From Mycobacterium spongiae (GTDB lineage: Bacteria; Actinomycetota; Actinomycetes; Mycobacteriales; Mycobacteriaceae), in contig NZ_CP046600.1 in the NCBI RefSeq assembly GCF_018278905.1, positions 1,922,001-1,986,000 of the forward strand: DNA of 64,000 nt, in the 5' to 3' direction. Positions within the stretch are counted from its first letter, which is position 1; the number at the start of each line of letters is the position of its first letter. Shown piece by piece: positions 56,259-64,000 of this stretch. Both the position numbers and the translations under genes were made by a program. The notes below the pieces were generated by a model. The model was given only the letters and a program-made list of their open reading frames with translations, was not told the origin of the DNA and did no database searches.

Positions 56259-56348
56259 ATGAAGAAATACACGTCTAGTGCCGCCGAAAACAGCAGTTCG
56301 GACACGAATCCCATTGCGATGAGCACCGGCCTGATTACACGGAAATGA
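56259..56348 (+). CDS. Small ORF, 29 residues
   Basis: Begins MKKYTSSAAENSSSDTNP and ends AMSTGLITRK. Rich in Ser, Asn, Thr and Lys, unlike chance frames in GC-rich DNA. Only a weak ribosome site precedes it (GAGCAG). Its TGA overlaps the ATG of the next tiny frame. The frame upstream back to a TAG at 56217 is also open, so it could be the end of a decayed gene. Candidate leader or precursor peptide. Confidence 0.35.
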   Translation: MKKYTSSAAENSSSDTNPIAMSTGLITRK

Positions 56349-56374
56349 GGAGCCTTTCACAAAGGCCCTCATGA
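56345..56374 (+). CDS. Tiny ORF, 9 residues, coupled on both sides
   Basis: MRSLSQRPS. Its ATG overlaps the stop of the 29-residue frame, and its TGA overlaps the ATG of the 25-residue frame (ATGA both times). It may only serve to pass ribosomes on. Confidence 0.25.
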   Translation: MRSLSQRPS

Positions 56375-56448
56375 TTAAAACGCTGGGTAGCATCGAAAAC
56401 GTCAACCAAGTACCCGACAACCTATTGCAGTCTGCCGCTCCAGAGTAA
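56371..56448 (+). CDS. Small ORF, 25 residues (MIKT-type peptide A)
   Basis: Begins MIKTLGSIENVNQVPDNL and ends LQSAAPE. AAAGG stands 5 bases before the ATG. The first four residues, MIKT, are the same as those of the 19-residue peptide 130 bases downstream. AT-richer than its surroundings. Candidate precursor peptide; no family recognised. Confidence 0.35.
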   Translation: MIKTLGSIENVNQVPDNLLQSAAPE

Positions 56449-56482
56449 GCAGCGCTGTGCAAGAGCCGAATTGGAGGGGAGC

Positions 56483-56506
56483 ATGCTTGAAGGAGGTGAA
56501 ACATGA
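56483..56506 (+). CDS. Tiny ORF, 7 residues, coupled to peptide B
   Basis: MLEGGET, with GGAGGGG 4 bases before its ATG. Its stop overlaps the start of the 19-residue frame (ATGA), and the Shine-Dalgarno of that frame lies within it. Confidence 0.3.
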   Translation: MLEGGET

Positions 56507-56562
56507 TCAAAACAAAGGTCACCCGTGGACACCGTTTTTATCCGAGCTGGCGACCGCGCTGA
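56503..56562 (+). CDS. Small ORF, 19 residues, perfect Shine-Dalgarno (peptide B)
   Basis: MIKTKVTRGHRFYPSWRPR. AGGAGGT lies 5 bases before the ATG, the strongest ribosome site in the region. The product is strongly basic with a Pro/Arg/aromatic C-terminal part (HRFYPSWRPR), reminiscent of proline-rich antimicrobial peptides. A 15-bp hairpin follows 31 bases after the stop, then the S9 peptidase gene. Candidate peptide product or a regulatory leader peptide. Confidence 0.45.
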   Translation: MIKTKVTRGHRFYPSWRPR

Positions 56563-56593
56563 GTAATTCGGATAACCGCCTAAAAGGCTGTCA

Positions 56594-56630
56594 GAATTGG
56601 CCTGCTTGACTCGAGCAAGCAGGCCAATTC
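56594..56630 (+). terminator. Strong hairpin between small ORFs and peptidase gene
   Basis: GAATTGGCCTGCTTG (56594-56608) pairs perfectly with CAAGCAGGCCAATTC (56616-56630), with a 7-base loop. There is no T-run, so it may be an attenuator or an mRNA stabiliser for the small ORFs rather than a full terminator. Confidence 0.75.
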
Positions 56631-56732
56631 CAGCGCTAAGTGATAGGGAATAGTTGTGATTGTGTCGTTGAAATCGGCGCGGTTCCGAGCCTGCCGGCAA
56701 GCCGGGTCGGCCACTATGGGGGGCCGCTGAAC

Positions 56733-58895
56733 ATGGCCGGACAAGCAGAGTTGGCGCTTGCGCCCCCGTCGGTAAGTCGCCGGCCCAGTCAGCGCGAACG
56801 GCACGGCGATGTGTTCACCGATCACTACGGGTGGCTCGACGCCACCGATGACCCTGAGGTGATTGCACACTACGTCCATGAGAATCGCTATACCGACCAG
56901 CAGACCCGTCATCTTCATCCGTTGTCCCAAAGCATCTTCGAGGAAATCTCCGCGCGAACAGAAAAAGCCGGCGCGACCACACCTGTGCGACGTGGCAAGT
57001 GGTGGTATTACTCGCGATACTGCAAGGGCCAACCGTACCGGCGACATTTTCGCTGCCCGGTTGCGCAGCGACAACAGTCGAGCCCGCCACTGATAGCAGA
57101 AGAGCAGAGCAGCGATGAGCAGCTGGTCCTGGACGAGAACATCGAGGCGCAAGATCACGATTTCTTCGCCCTGGGAGCTGCCGCAGTCAGTCCTGACGGA
57201 AAAGTGTTGGCATACACGGTCGACACCAAAGGCGACGAGCGATTCGCCCTGCGACTCAAACCCCTCGACAACCAACCGCGGTATGCATGTGAAATCGGCG
57301 ATATCGCGCCATGCGAACCCAACGATCGCTGGTCGAGCGTGGCGTGGGCCTCGGATAGCAGAACCCTCTACTACGTCACGATCGACGACACCGGCCGACC
57401 CGATACTGTCTGGCGGTGCACGCTGGGGGCGAATCAGCCGGCAGAGTGTGTCTTTCACGAGTCCGACACGAGTTTCAACATCGTCATCAGTCGGACCCGA
57501 AGCGGCAAGTACATCTTCATCGCCTCGCATTCGCTGACTACCTCCGAGGTGCGCTATGGGCGCACCGATGACCGCGCGACGATGTTCCGTGTCGTCCTTG
57601 AGCGCCGGACCGGTGTCAGCTACACCCTGGACCACGCAGTGCTACGTGGTGAGGACCGCTTTGTCATCGCCCACAATCACAATGCCCTCAACTTCACCGT
57701 GATTGACGCGCCGATCGCCGACCCCGCCCAGCAACGCACGCTCATGGCGCACCGCAGCGACGTGTACATCACCGCTGTGGATGCGTTCGCCAACTATGTC
57801 GCGATCAGCTCCCGATGCCAGGCCGTATCGCGCGTGGAACTGATCCCCATCGACTCAGCAGGACAATACGGACACCCGGATGCGGTGAGGTTCGACAACG
57901 AGTTGATGTCGGCCACCCTTGCCGAGAACCCGGACTGGGACGCGCCGACGTGCCGCATCCAAGTGACCTCGTATGTGACGCCGCCACGGGTATGTGAGGT
58001 CGACGTCACCGCAGCACACCGAGTCCGCGTTCTCAAGCAGGAACCGGTCTTCGGGGGATTTCGGCCCGAGGATTACGTCGAGCGCCGCGAATGGGCGCTG
58101 GCAGCAGACGGCACGCGCGTGCCGATATCGATCATCTATCGCCGCGGACTGATATTGCCAGCGCCGACGCTGCTGTATGGCTACGGCGCGTTCGGGTGCT
58201 GCGATGATTCGTGGTTTTCCATCCCCCGATTGTCGGTTCTTGACCGCGGAATGGTGTTCGCGGTCGCCCATGTACGCGGTGGGGGCGATCTCGGGCGACG
58301 CTGGCATGAGCACGGCCGGGGCATGAACAAGCAGAACTCGATTACCGATTTCGTCGCGGTGGCCGAGCATCTCACCCAATGTGGTGTTACCCGCTCTCAG
58401 AGTCTGGTGGCCTTCGGGGGCAGTGCAGGTGGTCTGCTGGTGGGCGCTGCGGTCAATATCTCACCGGAGCTATTCGCCGGGGTTCTGGCCGTCGTTCCGG
58501 TGGTTGACCCTTTGACGGCGATGCTGGATCCGGGTTCGTATGTGGACATGGCCCTGCAGGGCGAGCTGGGGGATCCCGCCCTCGATGTGGAGGTCTACAA
58601 CTACATCAAGAAGTACTCGCCATACGAGAACATCGGTCAGAAAAAGTATCCCAGCATTCTTGCCGTTGCGGCGCTGCGTGACACGCGAGTGGCTGCCGTC
58701 TCTTCAGCCAAATGGGTCGCCGCGTTGAGGCACATGTCGATCGGGGATGCTCCGGTGCTGCTCAAGACTGAGATGGCTGCCGGGCACACAGGTATCAGTG
58801 GACGCTACGCCCAGTGGGAACAAGCGGCATTCGAGTATGCGTGGATGCTGAACACCGCGCGCAATCACCACCAGAGCGCCGTGCCGGTGCCCTAA
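56733..58895 (+). CDS. S9 family oligopeptidase (oligopeptidase B/protease II-like)
   Basis: 720 residues from the ATG at 56733; the frame is open to 56640. An N-terminal beta-propeller (about 80-440) limits access to short peptides; the C-terminal alpha/beta-hydrolase has PTLLYGYGAFGCCDD, FAVAHVRGGGDLGRRWHEHG, the nucleophile Ser564 in GGSAGG, Asp650 in LRDTRV and His685 in AGHTG. Oligopeptidase B cuts after basic residues in peptides under about 30 residues. There is no signal peptide, so it is cytoplasmic. M. tuberculosis has a split homolog elsewhere (Rv0781-Rv0782). The neighbours suggest a peptide substrate made next to it. Confidence 0.9.
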   Translation: MAGQAELALAPPSVSRRPSQRERHGDVFTDHYGWLDATDDPEVIAHYVHENRYTDQQTRHLHPLSQSIFEEISARTEKAGATTPVRRGKWWYYSRYCKGQPYRRHFRCPVAQRQQSSPPLIAEEQSSDEQLVLDENIEAQDHDFFALGAAAVSPDGKVLAYTVDTKGDERFALRLKPLDNQPRYACEIGDIAPCEPNDRWSSVAWASDSRTLYYVTIDDTGRPDTVWRCTLGANQPAECVFHESDTSFNIVISRTRSGKYIFIASHSLTTSEVRYGRTDDRATMFRVVLERRTGVSYTLDHAVLRGEDRFVIAHNHNALNFTVIDAPIADPAQQRTLMAHRSDVYITAVDAFANYVAISSRCQAVSRVELIPIDSAGQYGHPDAVRFDNELMSATLAENPDWDAPTCRIQVTSYVTPPRVCEVDVTAAHRVRVLKQEPVFGGFRPEDYVERREWALAADGTRVPISIIYRRGLILPAPTLLYGYGAFGCCDDSWFSIPRLSVLDRGMVFAVAHVRGGGDLGRRWHEHGRGMNKQNSITDFVAVAEHLTQCGVTRSQSLVAFGGSAGGLLVGAAVNISPELFAGVLAVVPVVDPLTAMLDPGSYVDMALQGELGDPALDVEVYNYIKKYSPYENIGQKKYPSILAVAALRDTRVAAVSSAKWVAALRHMSIGDAPVLLKTEMAAGHTGISGRYAQWEQAAFEYAWMLNTARNHHQSAVPVP

Positions 58896-58910
58896 CGCCA
58901 GGCGAGAAGC

Positions 58911-60236
58911 ATGCTTCAGGTATCCCGCCCCCACCGCTCGACGGCGGTCACGACGTCAGGTCGACCGCTGAGTCTGCTGCTGGTGGCCACCTTGAGCGCC
59001 GCCGCCGGCAACGGCATCTCGATCGTCGCGTTTCCGTGGTTGGTGCTGCAGCACCGCGGGAGCGTGCTGGACGCGTCCATCGTGGCCGCCGCAGCCGCGC
59101 TGCCGCCGCTGATCTCGACCCTGATCGCCGGCACTGCGATCGACATGCTCGGCAGGCGCAGAATGTCGATACTGTCCGACGTGCTCTCAGGGGTCACTGT
59201 AGCCGCGGTCCCATTGGTGGCCATGGCATTTGGGGCACAAGCCGTGGATGTCGTGGTGCTTGCCACGTTGGCCGCTCTCGGCGCGGCCTTTGATCCCGCC
59301 GGGATCACTGCGCGCAGATCCATGCTGCCCGAGGCTGCCCAGTGCGCGGGCTGGACGCTGGATCGGGTCAACGCCGTGCACGGGGCGACCTTCAATGCCG
59401 CGTACATCGTCGGCCCGGGTCTTGGCGGGCTGTTGATCCCTGCCATCGGAGGCATCAACACCATGTGGGTCACCGCCGGCGCTTTCGCGGTGTCGATTGC
59501 GTCGATGGCCGCGCTGCGGCTGGAGGGCTCGGGTCCGCCCACCGCCCAAGCGCGACCCGAGCATGTGTGGGCTGGTGTCGTGGAGGGCCTGAAGTTCGTG
59601 TGGAATCTGCGCCTGCTGCGGGTGCTGGCGCTGGTGCACCTGGTGATTGCGGCGTCATACCTGCCAATGGAAGGAGTGTTGTTCCCGAAGTACTTCTCCG
59701 ACCGCAACGAACCCGCCCAGTTGGGTTGGGTGCTTGTGGCAATGTCATTGGGCGCTCTGGTTGGGGCGCTGGCATATCCGCTGCTGGTGCGCTGCGTCAC
59801 GCGGCGGGCGATTCTGCTGATCGCGACACTGACCCTGGGGCTCTGCAGCGCCGCGATGTCGCTGCTGCCGCCGATCGCGGTGATGCTGCTGCTCAGCGCT
59901 GTCGTCGGGCTCGCGTGCGGGCCCGTCCAGCCGCTCTATAACTACGTGATGCAAACCAAAGCGCCGCCACATTTGCGGGGCCGCGTCATCGCAGCGATGA
60001 CCTCGTTGGCGTACTCAGCGGGCCCGGTGGGATTCCTGCTCGCCGGCCCACTTGTCGATACATTCGGGCTGCCGGCCACGTTCTTGGCGCTCTCAATCCC
60101 GATAGCGGTCACCGGACTGGTGTTGGTTCGGCTGCCGCTTCTGCATGAACTCGACCGAACGCCAACGAGTCCCACGAGGGGAGTACCTGGGCCAGGTATT
60201 CGGGGGGACGTTTCGGCAAACTCGTTACCACGATGA
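58911..60236 (+). CDS. MFS transporter (EntS/MFS_3-like exporter)
   Basis: 441 residues, about 12 membrane helices. The loop between helices 2 and 3 reads IDMLGRRRMSILSDVLSG, the usual MFS motif A, and AAFDPAGITARRSMLPE and HLRGRVIAAM are typical of the MFS_3 group, which includes siderophore and small peptide exporters. It begins 15 bases after the peptidase stop, so the two form an operon. Convergent with sigA. Substrate unknown; a peptide or its processing product is an inference. Confidence 0.87.
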   Translation: MLQVSRPHRSTAVTTSGRPLSLLLVATLSAAAGNGISIVAFPWLVLQHRGSVLDASIVAAAAALPPLISTLIAGTAIDMLGRRRMSILSDVLSGVTVAAVPLVAMAFGAQAVDVVVLATLAALGAAFDPAGITARRSMLPEAAQCAGWTLDRVNAVHGATFNAAYIVGPGLGGLLIPAIGGINTMWVTAGAFAVSIASMAALRLEGSGPPTAQARPEHVWAGVVEGLKFVWNLRLLRVLALVHLVIAASYLPMEGVLFPKYFSDRNEPAQLGWVLVAMSLGALVGALAYPLLVRCVTRRAILLIATLTLGLCSAAMSLLPPIAVMLLLSAVVGLACGPVQPLYNYVMQTKAPPHLRGRVIAAMTSLAYSAGPVGFLLAGPLVDTFGLPATFLALSIPIAVTGLVLVRLPLLHELDRTPTSPTRGVPGPGIRGDVSANSLPR

Positions 60237-60316
60237 CTCGTGATTGACTGCGCTGTGCGTGTCCTCTTTGGTGACTGGCAAAACCTCTGGTCAAACGAGG
60301 AATTAAGGGAAGTCGC

Positions 60317-61909
<1,593 letters not shown>

Positions 61910-62086
61910 ATACACCCCTTCGGTGGTACTCACTTCCGGTGGGTCTGGGCGTGCTTAACCGAAAGTGTCTGCTATGTCGAATGTCGGCCTTGATATCAGC
62001 GTGAATACTCGCGCGCTATCGGTTCGGCGGTCGCCGTGGACCATTGTAACTTCACTGTGTACTCGTGCTGCCCGACCGGGCAAAAT

Positions 62087-62881
62087 TCAGTGCGTCACGT
62101 CGGCAACGGAAGCCATCGCCGCGCCGACAATCCCAGCGGTGTTCTGCAGGGCCGCTGGCACCACTGGGGTGCGATTTTCCAGCAGGTGCACCCATTTGTG
62201 GGCTTTGCGGCTGATGCCGCCGCCGGCGATGAACAGATCGGGCCAGATCGCGTTTTCGATCGCGATCAACACGCGTGTCACCTGTTTGGTCCACTTCTGA
62301 TAGCTCCAGTCGCGCTTTTCTTTGACCGAGGATGCGGCCCGGTGCTCGGCCTCCTTGCCGCCGACCTCAAGGTGGCCGAATTCCGTATTGGGTATCAACG
62401 TCCCGTTGTGGATGACCGCAGACCCGATTCCGGTTCCGAACGTGAGCAGAACGACCAAGCCAGAGTTGTCCTTGCCGGCGCCGTATCGTTCCTCGGCAAG
62501 CCCGGCCGCGTCCGCGTCGTTGAGGATCGTGACGTCTTGCCCCGGCAGCTCGGCGCTGATGACGGCGCGAGCGTCGGTCCCGATCCACGACCTATCAACA
62601 TTGGCCGCTGTCCGGGCGACGCCGTTGGTCACCACGCCGGGATAGGTCACCCCGAGCGGGCCGGTCCAGCCGAATCTCTCGACGACCTCGGCGATGGTCT
62701 TGGCGACCGCAGGTGGAGTGGCTGGTTGCGGCGTCAGCAGTTTGATTCGATCGCCGATCAGTTGACCGGAATCCAGATCGACGATTCCGCCCTTGATGCC
62801 GCTGCCGCCCACGTCGATGCCGAATCCGCGGTGCTGGGGCGTGCCAGCGGCCATGTCGTACGGGGGAACGGTGCTGGTCAT
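62087..62881 (-). CDS. ppgK: Polyphosphate glucokinase
   Basis: Phosphorylates glucose using polyphosphate or ATP. 264 residues (M. tuberculosis 265). ROK-type sites: GFGIDVGGSGIKGGIVDLDS, catalytic Asp in VTILNDADAAGLAEERYG, and LLTFGTGIGSAVIHNG; the family-specific KEKRDWSYQKWTKQVTRVL block near residue 195 is present. Divergent from suhB. Confidence 0.95.
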   Translation of the reverse strand: MTSTVPPYDMAAGTPQHRGFGIDVGGSGIKGGIVDLDSGQLIGDRIKLLTPQPATPPAVAKTIAEVVERFGWTGPLGVTYPGVVTNGVARTAANVDRSWIGTDARAVISAELPGQDVTILNDADAAGLAEERYGAGKDNSGLVVLLTFGTGIGSAVIHNGTLIPNTEFGHLEVGGKEAEHRAASSVKEKRDWSYQKWTKQVTRVLIAIENAIWPDLFIAGGGISRKAHKWVHLLENRTPVVPAALQNTAGIVGAAMASVADVTH

Positions 62882-63018
62882 CGAATCTCCTCGCCGGGAC
62901 TGTGGTGTTCGCTCACCTTAGCCCTGCCCCTTCTTGGGCCGATACGAGCGGGAATGGTCGGTCCGCTGGGTCTAAGCCGCAACATCGCGTTCGGCGGGAA
63001 CTGTGATGCGATAGACCG

Positions 63019-63888
63019 GTGACACAACCTGGCAACGAGCCTGAGCGGCTACGTTCGGTAGCCGAAGAGCTTGCGAACGAGGCGGCCGCATTCGTGCGTT
63101 GCCGCCGCTCCGATGTGTTTGATGTCCACCGCGGTGCCGCGGGCGGCGAGGCGGTGCGAGCCAAGACCACACCGACTGATCCAGTGACGGTGGTCGACAC
63201 CGAAACGGAACGGCTGCTACGTGATCGATTGGCTCAGTTGAGACCCGGTGATCCGATTCTCGGGGAGGAGGGTGGCGGTCCCGCCGTCTCGGCGGACACG
63301 CGCGCCGATGCGGTGACGTGGGTGCTTGACCCCATAGACGGGACCGTGAATTTCGTTTACGGAATCCCCGTGTACGCGGTGTCGGTCGGCGCCCGGGTTG
63401 GCGGGGCCTCGGTGGCCGGTGCCGTCGCCGACGTCGTTGGGGGCAGGGTGTACTCGGCGGCGAGCGGCTTGGGTGCTCACGTCATCGACGAGCACGGGAC
63501 ACACGTGTTGCGCTGCAGCGGCGTCGATGACTTGTCGATGGCCTTGCTGGGGACTGGCTTCGGGTACTCACCGCAGCGCCGTGCTGCCCAGGCTGCGCTG
63601 TTGGCCCGGATGCTGCCGGTGGTTCGCGACGTGCGTCGCATCGGGTCTGCGGCGTTGGACCTATGCATGGTCGCGGCGGGACGGCTCGATGCCTTTTATG
63701 AGCACGGCCTGCAGGTGTGGGATTGCGCGGCGGGCGCCTTGATCGCCGCCGAGGCCGGAGCCCGCGTGTTGCTGCCCGCACCGAACGTCAACGGCGCGGG
63801 ATTGGTCGTCGCCGTCGCTCCCGGAATTGCCGATGAGCTGTTGGCGACCCTTCGGCGATTCGACGGTCTGGAACCGATCCTGGACTAG
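63019..63888 (+). CDS. suhB: Inositol-1-monophosphatase SuhB
   Basis: Mg-dependent phosphatase releasing myo-inositol, used for phosphatidylinositol mannosides and mycothiol. 289 residues (M. tuberculosis 290). Metal motifs: ILGEEGG, WVLDPIDGTVNF and LQVWDCAAGALIAAEAGA. GTG start at 63019, 137 bases from ppgK. Confidence 0.94.
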   Translation: MTQPGNEPERLRSVAEELANEAAAFVRCRRSDVFDVHRGAAGGEAVRAKTTPTDPVTVVDTETERLLRDRLAQLRPGDPILGEEGGGPAVSADTRADAVTWVLDPIDGTVNFVYGIPVYAVSVGARVGGASVAGAVADVVGGRVYSAASGLGAHVIDEHGTHVLRCSGVDDLSMALLGTGFGYSPQRRAAQAALLARMLPVVRDVRRIGSAALDLCMVAAGRLDAFYEHGLQVWDCAAGALIAAEAGARVLLPAPNVNGAGLVVAVAPGIADELLATLRRFDGLEPILD

Positions 63889-63929
63889 ACCGGACCGGGC
63901 TTCCCGATCAGCAGCTGTTGCGGTGGATT

Positions 63930-64000
63930 TCAGCAGCTGCTGGCATGGATTATCGACACCAGCTCGGGATCGATCGGCTCGGCGGAGCCAGGGCGCAGGC
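63930..64000 (-). CDS. C-terminal end of a gene running off the window (possibly cei/Rv2700-like)
   Basis: On the minus strand the frame ends ...EPIDPELVSIIHASSC-stop (63930-63932), entering from beyond 64000. In M. tuberculosis the neighbour of suhB on this side is Rv2700 (a LytR_C-domain envelope protein), convergent as here. Only 22 codons are visible, so the identity rests on position. Confidence 0.4.
   Translation of the reverse strand, partial: LRPGSAEPIDPELVSIIHASSC

Noticed and set aside
56640..56732. Upstream extension of the S9 peptidase to GTG 56640
   Set aside because: The extra 31 residues are Cys-rich and unlike family N-termini, and there is no ribosome site; ATG 56733 is better placed before the conserved start.

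Overview
This is a GC-rich chromosomal segment from a Mycobacterium. Gene order and protein sequence follow the M. tuberculosis block from about Rv2765 (dienelactone hydrolase) to Rv2700, read in reverse: thyA-dfrA, hsdM, thyX-dapA-rnj, ftsK, argA, pgsA3, clgR-pspA, recA-recX, miaB, miaA-dapF-hflX, fadE20, lexA/chiZ, nrdR, sthA, ideR, sigB, sigA, ppgK, suhB. It is not a member of the M. tuberculosis complex. The RecA intein sits at the M. leprae-type site, the SigA N-terminus differs, several genes that are broken or missing in M. tuberculosis are intact here, and extra genes are present. It is not M. leprae, because the genes are intact. The species cannot be named from this window; a slow grower near the tuberculosis clade is plausible. 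Comparisons with M. tuberculosis are from memory, not from a search.

Region by region. 1-1.9 kb: the end of an acyl-CoA dehydrogenase, a dienelactone hydrolase family gene and a 56-bp tandem repeat. 1.9-7.0 kb: a tight run of thyA, dfrA, a YcaQ-like DNA glycosylase, and hsdM and hsdS of a type I methyltransferase with no HsdR. 7.0-9.5 kb: an unusual aminotransferase-acyltransferase fusion. 9.7-13.2 kb: thyX, dapA, RNase J. 13.3-18.8 kb: a methyltransferase, a mycofactocin-type SDR, a monooxygenase-like protein, ftsK and argA. 18.8-21.7 kb: pgsA3 and the envelope-stress operon clgR-pspA-pspM. 22-24.2 kb: ephG, a glycosyltransferase, a DUF3046 protein and an FhuF-like iron-sulfur protein. 24.3-30.2 kb: recA with its intein, recX, an APH-like kinase, miaB and a membrane protein. 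30.2-38.5 kb: a DUF349 protein, a DMT transporter, miaA, dapF, hflX and fadE20. 38.5-50.6 kb: TerC, an LGFP-repeat surface protein, the lexA/chiZ DNA-damage pair, nrdR, nitrobindin, PhzF, an alpha/beta hydrolase, a PAC2 protein, sthA and a DUF4192 protein. 50.7-55.6 kb: ideR, sigB and small conserved genes. 60.3-63.9 kb: sigA, ppgK, suhB.

The most unusual part is 55.7-60.3 kb. A segment of about 4.6 kb lies between the start of the RidA gene and the end of sigA, genes that are neighbours in M. tuberculosis. It is bounded by two copies of the last codons of sigA (23 bp, one mismatch). It carries a string of very small ORFs, several overlapping by ATGA and one with a perfect Shine-Dalgarno sequence, then a strong hairpin, then an oligopeptidase B-like S9 peptidase and an MFS exporter. 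This layout fits a small-peptide production or export cassette, but the peptides may instead be debris of decayed genes.

Regulation is readable in places. recA has both an SOS box and a RecA-independent (PafBC-type) promoter; chiZ has the same pair; lexA has an SOS box. clgR and sigB each have a SigE-type promoter. fadE20 has a 20-bp perfect palindrome. Several genes show a -10 box about 6-7 bases before the start codon, as expected for leaderless mycobacterial mRNAs.
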